A stretch of 64,000 nt of DNA from Phytohabitans rumicis (GTDB lineage: Bacteria; Actinomycetota; Actinomycetes; Mycobacteriales; Micromonosporaceae), in assembly GCF_011764445.1 (NCBI RefSeq), contig NZ_BLPG01000001.1, positions 4,526,001 to 4,590,000 on the forward strand, written 5' to 3'. The notes beneath the pieces are model-generated. The model was not told the origin of the DNA. It saw nothing but the letters and a program-made list of their open reading frames with translations, and searched no databases. Shown in pieces: positions 27,015 through 34,968 of this stretch; positions within the stretch are counted from its first letter, which is position 1; each line of letters begins with the position of its first letter. A program made the position numbers and the translations under genes.

Positions 27015-28640
27015 CTAGCGGCGCGGGGTCACGGCCGCCAGCAGTTCCGGCATCTGGCGGTCGAGCAGGTCGCCGGCCAGGTACGTGCCCAGCCAGGCGG
27101 CGCCCACGCCGTACGCGACGCCGACCGGGGCGGCCAGCCACAGCCAGAGCGGTGCGTCGCCGAGCAGCGCGGACGCCACCACCATCGGTACGGCGATCGC
27201 CACCGAGCCGACCATCCCGACGAGGCTGAGCAGGCTCTTCGCGATGCCGGAGCCGGTGTTGACGGCGAACGGGTTGGATGTCTCCGGCAGGGCGTACGCG
27301 CCGACGATCGAGACGAAGAGGTTGACCGCGAGGCCGGCGCCGTACGCCGCGCACAGCGAGCCCAGCATCACTCCGATCCAGCTCGGCTCGCGCAGCACGG
27401 ACGCCACCACCACGGCGATGACCAGCAACAGTGGACCGATGTACGTCGAGTACGCGGTCACCCGGGCGCGCAGCTCCACCGCGCCGGGCACGGCGGCGAC
27501 CACGTTCGCGGCGTACGCGGTGCCGTCGTAGCCGAACTGGTTGGCGAGCGTGGTGGCACCGAGCACCCCGACGAAGGTCATCGACAGGCCGACCACCGTC
27601 GGTGAGGCCGCGTCCCCGAGCCCGCCCGTCCCAACATTGATCATGACGGGCATGAACACGCCGATCACCGCGAACGTGATCAGCCCGGCACGCCGGCGCG
27701 CGTCCCGCCACCAGTAGCGCGCCTCGCGGGCGACCAGCGCGCCGTACCGGTTGCGCGGCAGCCACGGCATGCTGCGCGGAAAGAGCTCGGCGACGGCCGT
27801 GCCCTGTGCCGCTCGGCCCACTTTCCCGCCGCCCTCGGTGCCGACCATCGCCGCCTCCAGGGACCGCGCCCACCACCAGAGCAGGGCCGCGATCGCAGCC
27901 GCGGTGATCAGCAGCTTGACCGGCACTGCCCAGGCGCGCCCCTCGGCCACGTCGACGCCGAGCGTGTACGGCGCGGCCAGCGGCGTCCACCCCAGCACCC
28001 GGGCCGGCCCGACCAGCCGTTCCCAGTCGGTGTTCTCGGTCGCGGCGATGACCCCGACCTGCAGCGGACCCAGCACCGCGGCGAGCACGGCGAGCAGGAT
28101 CGCGGCCAGGTCACGCATCCGCCGCGAGCGCAGCATGGTGGCGAACGCGCTGGTGATCGCCCGGCTGGCCGCCACGCACAGGAGCAGTCCGGCGGCGATC
28201 CCCGCGGCCTGGGCCAGCGCGGCGCCCCACCCGCCGAGCGCGCCGGCGCCGAGCACCAGGCCGCCGGTCGCGATCAGCGTGGCCAGCGCCGGCACGCCGA
28301 CCAGCGCGGCGGCGAACAGACCGGTGACGAGGGTACGGCGGGGCAGCGGCAGCAGGGCGAACCGCGCCGGGTCGAGGGTCTCGTCGACGCCGAAGAAGAC
28401 CAGCGGCAGCAGCAGCCAGCCGACCACCAGCAGCCCCCCGCCGGCGGCGGACACCAGCATGGCGACGTCCGGGTCGTCCGCCAGGCCGGGCGCCGCGAAG
28501 AGGAAGAACCCGCCGAACGCCCACCACAGTCCGAAGAGGAGCCCGAGGATGAAGAGCACCACCCGGCCGCGCCGCCCGCGCATGCCGTTGCCCAGCACCC
28601 GCAGCTTGAGCCGGACGAAGAGCAGTGGACCTATAGCCAT
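27015..28640 (-). CDS. ABC-2 type transporter permease
   Basis: 541-residue integral membrane protein with about 12 hydrophobic segments, beginning with the amphipathic MAIGPLLFVRLKLRVLGNGM and a basic RGRRGR before the first helix. It overlaps the upstream ATP-binding gene by 10 bp, so the two form an exporter. The substrate is unknown. A palindromic repeat follows the stop. Confidence 0.88.
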   Translation of the reverse strand: MAIGPLLFVRLKLRVLGNGMRGRRGRVVLFILGLLFGLWWAFGGFFLFAAPGLADDPDVAMLVSAAGGGLLVVGWLLLPLVFFGVDETLDPARFALLPLPRRTLVTGLFAAALVGVPALATLIATGGLVLGAGALGGWGAALAQAAGIAAGLLLCVAASRAITSAFATMLRSRRMRDLAAILLAVLAAVLGPLQVGVIAATENTDWERLVGPARVLGWTPLAAPYTLGVDVAEGRAWAVPVKLLITAAAIAALLWWWARSLEAAMVGTEGGGKVGRAAQGTAVAELFPRSMPWLPRNRYGALVAREARYWWRDARRRAGLITFAVIGVFMPVMINVGTGGLGDAASPTVVGLSMTFVGVLGATTLANQFGYDGTAYAANVVAAVPGAVELRARVTAYSTYIGPLLLVIAVVVASVLREPSWIGVMLGSLCAAYGAGLAVNLFVSIVGAYALPETSNPFAVNTGSGIAKSLLSLVGMVGSVAIAVPMVVASALLGDAPLWLWLAAPVGVAYGVGAAWLGTYLAGDLLDRQMPELLAAVTPRR

Positions 28641-29380
28641 GCCAGCTCCTCGCCGGTCGCGGTGCGACCGCCGACCACCTCGACGAACACGTCTTCCAGC
28701 GACCGTTCGCCACGCACGTCGGCCAGCGTGCCCACCCGCTTGATCGCGCCCTCGGCGAGGATCGCGACGTGCGTGCAGAGCCGCTCCACCACCTCCATCA
28801 CGTGGCTGGAGAAGATCACCGTGCCGCCACCGGCGACGTACCGGTGCAGGATGTCGCGGATCAACGCGGCGGAGACCGGGTCGACCGCCTCGAACGGCTC
28901 GTCCAGCACGAGCAGGCGAGGGGCGTGCAACAGGGCGCAGGCCAGCCCGATCTTCTTCTTCATGCCGGCCGAGTAGTCGACGACGAGGGTACGGCCGGCG
29001 TCGGCGAGGGCCAGCACGTCGAGCAGTTCCTTGGCACGCTGCTCGACGACCGCCTGGTCCATGCCGCGCAGCAAACCGTGGTACGCGAGCAACTCGGCCC
29101 CGCTGAGCCGGTCGAAGAGCCGTACGCCATCAGGCAGGACGCCCAGCAGTGCCTTGGCCCGCACCGGGTCGGCCCACACGTCGTGCCCCAGGACCCAGGC
29201 TGCGCCCGCGTCCGGGCGCAGCAGCCCGACGGCCATCGAGAGGGTGGTGGTCTTGCCGGCGCCGTTCGGGCCGAGCAGGCCGTAGAAGGAGCCGGCCGGT
29301 ACGTCCAGGTCGACGCCGGCCACGGCCACCTTCGTGTCGAACCGCTTGACCAGCCCCCGCAACGCCAGTGCGTCCGTCAT
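28631..29380 (-). CDS. ABC transporter ATP-binding protein
   Basis: 249 residues. Walker A is GLLGPNGAGKTTTLSM. The signature region is atypical (DYSAGMKKKIGLACALLHAP, with YSAGMKKK in place of LSGGQ). Walker B is LLVLDEPFEAVDP, and the switch His is in VIFSSHVMEVVE. The ATG at 29380 begins the conserved domain (ALALRGLVKRFD). It pairs with the overlapping ABC-2 permease. The group includes antibiotic and polymer exporters. Confidence 0.93.
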   Translation of the reverse strand: MTDALALRGLVKRFDTKVAVAGVDLDVPAGSFYGLLGPNGAGKTTTLSMAVGLLRPDAGAAWVLGHDVWADPVRAKALLGVLPDGVRLFDRLSGAELLAYHGLLRGMDQAVVEQRAKELLDVLALADAGRTLVVDYSAGMKKKIGLACALLHAPRLLVLDEPFEAVDPVSAALIRDILHRYVAGGGTVIFSSHVMEVVERLCTHVAILAEGAIKRVGTLADVRGERSLEDVFVEVVGGRTATGEELAWL

Positions 29381-29394
29381 GACCTCGACGGTAC

Positions 29395-30900
29395 CTACCA
29401 GTAATAGCGGGCCGGGCCGCACGCCTCCGGCCACGGGTAGGACTCCGCGGGCAGATCCTCCAGCACCGCGCGGGCGCGGCTGCGGGCCAGGTTCCACTGG
29501 CGCCAGTCGTGATCTTCGGCGAGGTCGTCGGACACGTTGCCGAGGGCGCAGCCGCGCAGCGGGGCCGGCAGCCGATCCAGCGCCGGCGCCGCGTCCGCCG
29601 ACAGCCCGGACAGGTACGCGACGTCGATCTTCTCGGTCTGCTCGTACCGGGTCACGTTGCGGTCGGCGATGAAGTGGTCCGGGTTGAGCGCGGCCAGCCC
29701 GATCAGCGCCGCGACCGCACTGCCGACCACCGCCTGCGGCAGCCAACTGGCGCGCAGCCGTACGACGGCGACCAGCACCATCACGAGGATCGCGCCCAGC
29801 CACAGCTCACACACGCTCACCAGCACACGCAGCCGGGTGAAGCCGTACGCCTCCTCGTACGTGTGCATCCGGTAGAGCGCCGACGCCACGATCACCAGGC
29901 ACAGCCCGGCCAGGGTGCCCAGCAGCGCCCGGACCAGGATCCGGTCGGCGCGCCGTTCCTGAGGAGCCCACCGGGCGCCCAGCGCCAGCACCCCGAGCGT
30001 CAGCGCGGTCACCACCAGGAGCTGCCAGAAGCCGCGCCGGGCGTACTCGGCGAACGTCAGGCCGGCCGTGCTCAGCACGTGCTTGGCGCCGCCGAAGAGC
30101 ACCGTGAGCTGCACGGCCACGAAGACGGCGAAGACGGCGTTGAGCACGGTCAGCGGCAGCGTCCACTCCAGACGGTGCACGCGCGCCTTGGCCGGCCGTT
30201 CCAGCCCGGCGAGGTCCGGCGGCGCCGCGAGCAGGTAGGCGGCGCCGAGCAGGCCGGCCGCCGTACCGCCGAAGACGAAGACCCACCGGAAGATGGTCGG
30301 GACGGCCAGGTCCGGCAGCACCCGCCCGGCCAGCTCGGCGAAGGCCGCGTCCGCCGAGGCGAACAGGCCGCCGAACACCACCAGCAGCAGCGCCGACACG
30401 CCGACCGCCGCGCCGGTCCGGACCGACGAGCTGCCTTGCCGCGCACGGGCCAGCGCGGCGACGCCACCCGCCGTCCACGGCAGCGCCCGAAGAGCCGCCA
30501 CGGGTACGGCGTGCGCCGCCGCCAGCAGCGCGGGCACACTGCGTCCCCGCACCACGGCGAGTGACGCGGTAACGAGGGCGGTGAGCAGGCACAGGGCAAA
30601 GAGCCAGCCGGCCGCCCGGAACGTACCGACGCCCAGCAGCGCCACCGTCGCGGCCGTCCACAGTGGCCTAAGGCGCCGGGAGACGGTGAGTAGCGCCGCG
30701 GTACCGGCCAACCCGGTGACCATCCAGCCGACGCCCGGCCGGTCCAGCGGGACGCTCGCGGCGGCCACCACGCCGGTCACCGCGGCGGCGCCGAGCACGA
30801 CCGGGCGGGCCGGTCTCTGTGGGCCGGGCCATCGGCGTTCGAAGGCGGTGGGCGGGCGCGGGCCGTGCATGGGCCGCAGCGGAGGTGCTTGTACAGCCAT
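29395..30900 (-). CDS. DUF4173/DUF4153 multi-helix membrane protein
   Basis: 501 residues with about 12 membrane helices and a C-terminal soluble tail (DVAYLSGLSADAAPALDRLP, then WNLARSRARAVLEDLP). This matches the DUF4173 family, in which the late helices carry ALNPDHFIADRNVTRYEQT. Function is unknown. ATG 30900 follows GGAGAAGCG. The long frame upstream, into the kinase region, is not coding. It sits 92 bp from a two-component kinase on the same strand. Confidence 0.87.
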   Translation of the reverse strand: MAVQAPPLRPMHGPRPPTAFERRWPGPQRPARPVVLGAAAVTGVVAAASVPLDRPGVGWMVTGLAGTAALLTVSRRLRPLWTAATVALLGVGTFRAAGWLFALCLLTALVTASLAVVRGRSVPALLAAAHAVPVAALRALPWTAGGVAALARARQGSSSVRTGAAVGVSALLLVVFGGLFASADAAFAELAGRVLPDLAVPTIFRWVFVFGGTAAGLLGAAYLLAAPPDLAGLERPAKARVHRLEWTLPLTVLNAVFAVFVAVQLTVLFGGAKHVLSTAGLTFAEYARRGFWQLLVVTALTLGVLALGARWAPQERRADRILVRALLGTLAGLCLVIVASALYRMHTYEEAYGFTRLRVLVSVCELWLGAILVMVLVAVVRLRASWLPQAVVGSAVAALIGLAALNPDHFIADRNVTRYEQTEKIDVAYLSGLSADAAPALDRLPAPLRGCALGNVSDDLAEDHDWRQWNLARSRARAVLEDLPAESYPWPEACGPARYYW

Positions 30901-30992
30901 CGCTTCTCCAAGCTTGGGTCTCTTGACAACCAATGGGCAGGCTTCATCGGCCCGAGAGTGCATCGGGCTCAATCTCGATCGGAAGGGGTGCT

Positions 30993-32024
30993 TTACGAAA
31001 TAGTCGGGATCGTGACCCTGATGCGGCAGCCGGACCGCTGCCGCTCCGGGTCCAGCACCGCGATGGTGCCGCCGTGCATCTCCACCGCCCAGCGGGCGAT
31101 CGCGAGCCCGAGGCCGGTGCCGCCGTCGCGGTTGCCGGTCCGGTTGCCGCGGGTGAACCGCTCGAACACCGAGGCCCGCTGGTCCGGCGGTATGCCGTCG
31201 CCCTCGTCGACCACCTCGAAGTGGCACCGGTCGGCGATCGGCCGCGCGGTGACCAGCACCGTGCCGCCCGGCGGGCTGTGCCGCGCCGCGTTGTCCAGCA
31301 GGTTGGCGAACACCTGCTGCAACCGGTCCGGATCCGCCCTGACCGAGCCGGCCGCGGCGGGCACCCGTACCCGGAAATCGACCAAGCGTCCGGCGCCGGT
31401 CGCGGTCACCGCGGCCTCCTGGACGACGGCGTCCAGGAACTTCGCGATGTCGATGTCGACCATTTCGAGCGGCACCACGCCGGCGTCCAGCCGCGACAGG
31501 TCGAGCAGCTCGGTGACGAGCCGGCCCAGGCGCTCGGACTGGGCGAGCGCGGTGCGCAACGCGGCCGCGTCCGGCTGGGCGACGCCGTCCACGAGGTTCT
31601 CCAGCAGGCCCTGCAGGGCCGTGATGGGGGTACGCAGCTCGTGCGAAACGTTCGCGATCAGCTCGCGCCGCTGCTGGTCGGCGGCGGCGAGGTCGGCGGC
31701 CATCTGGTTGAACGCGTGGGCCAGCTCGCCGACCTCGTCCTGGGAGGTCGCGCGCACCCGCCGCGTGTAGTCGCCGCGGGCCATCGCCCGGGCCGCCGTG
31801 GTCATCTCCCGCAGCGGCGACGTCATGCCGTGCGCCAGAAACTGCGAGGTGACCAGCGCGACGGCGATGGCGGTGGCCGACGTCAGGTACGGCACCCAGC
31901 CGATGCCCTGCCAGAAGACGGCCAGCCCGGCGGCGCCCGAGCAAACCAGCAGGATGCCGAGCTTGAGCTTGATCGAGCGGACCGGATCGAGGGGCCGGGG
32001 AAGCAGGTCCATCAGCGCGGTCAC
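30993..32024 (-). CDS. membrane sensor histidine kinase
   Basis: 343 residues. Two membrane helices (about 20-40 and 45-65) with almost no external loop are followed by a HAMP linker (SPLREMTTAARAMARGDYT), HisKA with the His in NVSHELRTPITALQGLLEN, and HATPase_c (LLDNAARHSP, VVDEGDGIPP, GGTGLGLAIARW). The small sensor loop suggests intramembrane sensing. Its GTG overlaps the stop of the response regulator (GTGA), forming a two-gene operon. Confidence 0.94.
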   Translation of the reverse strand: MTALMDLLPRPLDPVRSIKLKLGILLVCSGAAGLAVFWQGIGWVPYLTSATAIAVALVTSQFLAHGMTSPLREMTTAARAMARGDYTRRVRATSQDEVGELAHAFNQMAADLAAADQQRRELIANVSHELRTPITALQGLLENLVDGVAQPDAAALRTALAQSERLGRLVTELLDLSRLDAGVVPLEMVDIDIAKFLDAVVQEAAVTATGAGRLVDFRVRVPAAAGSVRADPDRLQQVFANLLDNAARHSPPGGTVLVTARPIADRCHFEVVDEGDGIPPDQRASVFERFTRGNRTGNRDGGTGLGLAIARWAVEMHGGTIAVLDPERQRSGCRIRVTIPTIS

Positions 32025-32707
32025 GACTTGACCTCCAACGCGTAGCCGACCCCATGCACGGTACGAATGAGGTCAACGCCCAGCTTGCGGCGCAGCGCCT
32101 TGACGTGGCTGTCGACCGTACGGGTGCCGCCGCCGGCCGCCCAGCCCCACACGTCGGCCAGCAGTTGGGCCCGCGGCAGGACCGTGCGCGGCCGGCCGGC
32201 CAGGTGCACCAGCAGGTCAAACTCGGTCGGGGTCAGGTGCGCCTCGACCCCGCCCCGCCGTACCCGCCGCTCGGCCTGGTTGATCTCCAGATCGCCGAGC
32301 CGGATGGTGGGCGCGTCCGCTCGGGCGGCATCCTGGGCCCGCTCGAACCGGCGCAGCAAGGCATGCACGCGCGCCGCCAGTTCGCGCAGGGAGAACGGCT
32401 TGGTCAGGTAGTCGTCGGCGCCGACCGCGAGGCCGACCAGCAGGTCGTTCTCGTCGTCGCGGGCGGTGAGCATCAGGACCGGCACCGTCCGCTCCGCCTG
32501 GATGCGGCGGCACACCTCCAGCCCGTCGAAGCCGGGCAGCATCACGTCGAGCACCACCAGATCGGGCCGGATCTGCCGGGCCGCCTCGACAGCACCCGGC
32601 CCGTCGCCCGCGATCTGCACGACGAAGCCCTCCGCCCGCAGCCGCGCGGCCACCGAGTCGGCGATGGTCCGTTCGTCCTCCACCACCAGCACACGACGCT
32701 CGCTCAT
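32021..32707 (-). CDS. OmpR/PhoB-type response regulator
   Basis: 228 residues. A receiver domain (LVVEDERTIADS, phospho-acceptor Asp in VLDVMLPGFDG, switch Lys in YLTKPFS) is followed by a winged-helix DNA-binding domain (LTPTEFDLLVHLAG, TVDSHVKALRRKLG, VHGVGYALE). ATG 32707 begins the receiver fold; a start at 32725 would add six residues. It is coupled to the downstream kinase. Confidence 0.94.
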   Translation of the reverse strand: MSERRVLVVEDERTIADSVAARLRAEGFVVQIAGDGPGAVEAARQIRPDLVVLDVMLPGFDGLEVCRRIQAERTVPVLMLTARDDENDLLVGLAVGADDYLTKPFSLRELAARVHALLRRFERAQDAARADAPTIRLGDLEINQAERRVRRGGVEAHLTPTEFDLLVHLAGRPRTVLPRAQLLADVWGWAAGGGTRTVDSHVKALRRKLGVDLIRTVHGVGYALEVKS

Positions 32708-32894
32708 GTCCGGCACTCTATGCACCGCCTATGGAGGGCTGCGGTGCGTGTTGTGAACGACCTGTGGAGATCAGGGCGCGATGTTGCCCCCTTGGCGTGG
32801 GCGTTCTTCAGATGGTGCACGGATGCGCGATGTGCCGCTTGATCGGTTGAAATACGGGGTGGAAGCGCTGTAGTCCCCTTCCTACTATGAGCCC

Positions 32895-33095
32895 ATGACC
32901 ACGAATGTGGAGTACGACGACGGCCTGGATGTCGAGTCGTTCCGGTTCACGCGCGAGACCCAGATGCAGTTCATCGAGGACGAGCTTCGCGAGTTGGGCA
33001 TCACCAAAGAGGAGCTTCGCGCGCAGGCCGCAGAAGGGTATTTCACCAACGCTCGTGTTCGTTACGTGTGGATGATGGGTCGTGAGCTTATCTGA
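32895..33095 (+). CDS. small hypothetical protein, first of an unrecognised pair
   Basis: 66 residues, acidic and mostly helical (TQMQFIEDELRELGITKEEL, then AAEGYFTNARVRYVWMMGRE). It has no signal or membrane segment. I do not recognise the family. The last 14 bp overlap the start of the next gene, implying translational coupling. Codon use is visibly less GC-biased than in flanking genes, and the pair lies beside a toxin-antitoxin module, so it looks like accessory DNA. Confidence 0.6.
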   Translation: MTTNVEYDDGLDVESFRFTRETQMQFIEDELRELGITKEELRAQAAEGYFTNARVRYVWMMGRELI

Positions 33096-33750
33096 CGTGG
33101 AGCGGCAGGCCCGCGAGTTTGCGTCGAGCCTTCAGAGGGTTCTCAACGCCACCGTGTGCCGCACCGCTCGGGTGGGGACGGCGTTGTCAAACGCTCCCGC
33201 CGGCCATGTCACTATCGGGACTGGCGTCACCGCACGAAGCGCAAAGCCCATTCCGGTGGGCTTGACGATCGACGGCACTCAGCCGCGCTGCTGGCTGCGG
33301 GTGGAGTACATCGCCTGGCTCAAGGAGGGATACCTGACAGTGCGCGAGTCGGTGTTCACGCTGAGCGCCGACCCGTACGGTCGGGAGGAGGTCTTCCACT
33401 ACGACTACGAGCGAGATAAGCACGAGCGGGATGGTTACACCGAGGCACATCTGCAAATAGTTGGCGAATCGCCGCCAATGAAAACGCTTCTCACTACTGC
33501 GGGTCGCTCGAAGGACCCCATGGCGAAGCTGCATTTCCCGGTCGGTGGGCGGCGGTATCGTCCGTCGCTGGAGGACGTCATCGAGTTTCTTGTCAACGAG
33601 CGGCTCGTCCGGGCCCGCGACGGCTGGCAAAAGGTGCTCGACGCCAGCCGAGAAGAGTTTCGTGACCGGCAACTGTGCGCCGCCATCGGGTTCCGACCGG
33701 ATGTCGCAATCGGAGAGCTGCAACGGCTGGGCCACCTCGCGACAAGATAG
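33082..33750 (+). CDS. hypothetical protein, second of an unrecognised pair
   Basis: 222 residues. Basic/acidic mixed, no membrane segment. Notable stretches are RCWLRVEYIAWLKEGYLTVR, the acidic-aromatic EEVFHYDYERDKHERDGYTE and the C-terminal RPSLEDVIEFLVNERLVRA. The GTG start lies inside the 3' end of the 66-residue gene. I cannot assign a family or function. Its 3' end is 12 bp from the convergent toxin gene of the VapBC45-like module. Confidence 0.65.
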   Translation: MSLSDVERQAREFASSLQRVLNATVCRTARVGTALSNAPAGHVTIGTGVTARSAKPIPVGLTIDGTQPRCWLRVEYIAWLKEGYLTVRESVFTLSADPYGREEVFHYDYERDKHERDGYTEAHLQIVGESPPMKTLLTTAGRSKDPMAKLHFPVGGRRYRPSLEDVIEFLVNERLVRARDGWQKVLDASREEFRDRQLCAAIGFRPDVAIGELQRLGHLATR

Positions 33751-33762
33751 CTACTGTCCCCG

Positions 33763-34272
33763 TCAGGCGCCGTCTCGGCTTCGTGGCACGCGGCGCCTGC
33801 TTACGGTCCGGCGGCCGGGCCAGTACTGCGTGGGCGGATCCTTCTCGGGATCGGTGATCGTGAACTGTGTCTCTTTGCACCGGACCAGCTTGAGCACGAC
33901 CAACCGTTGCGCCGGCTCGGCGTCCAGGCGCGGGATCACCAGCGGCAGCCCGGCGATCACCGTCGCGACGGCGCTGGCCGTCATCGCGGTGCCGCTTCCC
34001 GACCGGTCGAACCGGACGTGGTGGGTGCCGGCCTTCTTGATCGCGCGGCACTCCTCATGATCTTCGAGTTGGTCAACGTCAGCCGTTACGAGCACGGCGT
34101 ATCCGCGGCGCTTCATGTCGGGGATGAGGTTGACGTCTTGCTTTCCTTTCCAGCCAATCTTTTGCACATGGTCAATCCTATGACCGGACAGAAGGGAACG
34201 GAGTGGAGCGAGGACCAACTCAGGCACCTGCTCGTCGAGAAGAATGTCCACGGCGCTAAGCGGCTCGGCCAT
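33763..34272 (-). CDS. VapC45-like toxin (DUF5615/COG4634 PIN-like)
   Basis: 169 residues. The N-terminal part matches the DUF5615 PIN-like fold, a predicted ribonuclease toxin: VDILLDEQVPELVLAPLRSL (first acidic site), then GYAVLVTADVDQLED with further Asp residues, and HHVRFDRSG. The C-terminal tail is basic. ATG 34272 overlaps the end of the DUF433 antitoxin gene by 17 bp, the usual antitoxin-first order. The longer upstream frame is the antitoxin shadow. Confidence 0.82.
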   Translation of the reverse strand: MAEPLSAVDILLDEQVPELVLAPLRSLLSGHRIDHVQKIGWKGKQDVNLIPDMKRRGYAVLVTADVDQLEDHEECRAIKKAGTHHVRFDRSGSGTAMTASAVATVIAGLPLVIPRLDAEPAQRLVVLKLVRCKETQFTITDPEKDPPTQYWPGRRTVSRRRVPRSRDGA

Positions 34273-34872
34273 ACTCGCGCACGTACTGGTCGAATGCGAC
34301 GGCTCCGGCCACGCCGACGTCACTGACCGAGGGATAGAACTGGCGTATGCCTTCGCCGTCGAAACCTTCGGCGGCGAGCGAGGCGACGGTGTCGTACGGC
34401 ACGCGACTCTCATCGATTACCGGATATCCGCGCAGGACCAGGGAGTCTATTCGCAGCCCAGGCTTGGGATGGGCGAGGGGACCACGGTGGCCCCGGTCCA
34501 CCCAACGAACTCTCCCAGTACGTCGCGCATGGTCACTAGCACCTGCTGGCCCGGACGCCTGAGGATGTCGACTGCCTGGTCTCCGACCCACACGATGGTG
34601 TCGTTGTCGGCGACAAGCTGGTAATTAGATAGGTGGTCGAAATCGTCGAAGTGTTTGAGATTGGTGACCGCCTTGCGGATCTTTTGCAGCGAGACCTCGG
34701 CGCGCAGATTAGCGACGGTGCGAACGGCGAGCAGGTCCCGGAAGCTGTACCGGATCTTTCCGGGACCGGCATGCTCGGGAATCAGCAGGGGATTTGGTCG
34801 GCGGCGCCAATGCGCAAGCTGCGCCTCGGTTACTCCGCCGAGGGCCGCGGTCAGCGTGGCGGTGTACGTCAT
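34256..34872 (-). CDS. VapB45-like antitoxin (HTH + DUF433), apparent 1-base frameshift
   Basis: As sequenced, the frame from ATG 34872 (MTYTATLTAALGGVTEAQLA, then the MerR-like IRYSFRDLLAVRTVANLRAE) stops at 34447 after VVPSPIPSLGCE. A second frame holds the missing DUF433 part: RIDSLVLRGYPVIDESRVPY, then VASLAAEGFDGEGIRQFYPS. One extra base in the G run 34477-34480 fuses them through VVPLAHPKPGLRID, for 205 residues. It would repress its own operon and neutralise the toxin. If the frameshift were real, the toxin would lack a complete antitoxin. Confidence 0.8.
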
Positions 34873-34898
34873 ATCGCCTTGCCTCCCTGCCTAATGTG

Positions 34899-34957
34899 AT
34901 GTCGCGGCCGAGAATACCCGGCGAGGCGTTGCTGCGCTGACCCGATATTCGCGACAT
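34899..34957. promoter_or_regulatory. possible toxin-antitoxin operator region
   Basis: An 8-bp inverted pair ATGTCGCG (34899-34906) and CGCGACAT (34950-34957), each accompanied by an AATA/TATT block, lies just upstream of the antitoxin start. This is where an autoregulatory operator is expected. Short and widely spaced, so tentative. Confidence 0.3.
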
Positions 34958-34968
34958 TCCCAATGGGA

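Noticed and set aside
29395-32220. A 941-codon minus-strand open frame covering the DUF4173 gene and the kinase region
   Set aside because: Only the left part (29395-30900) shows protein-family features; the rest is an antisense or out-of-frame shadow of the two-component genes.
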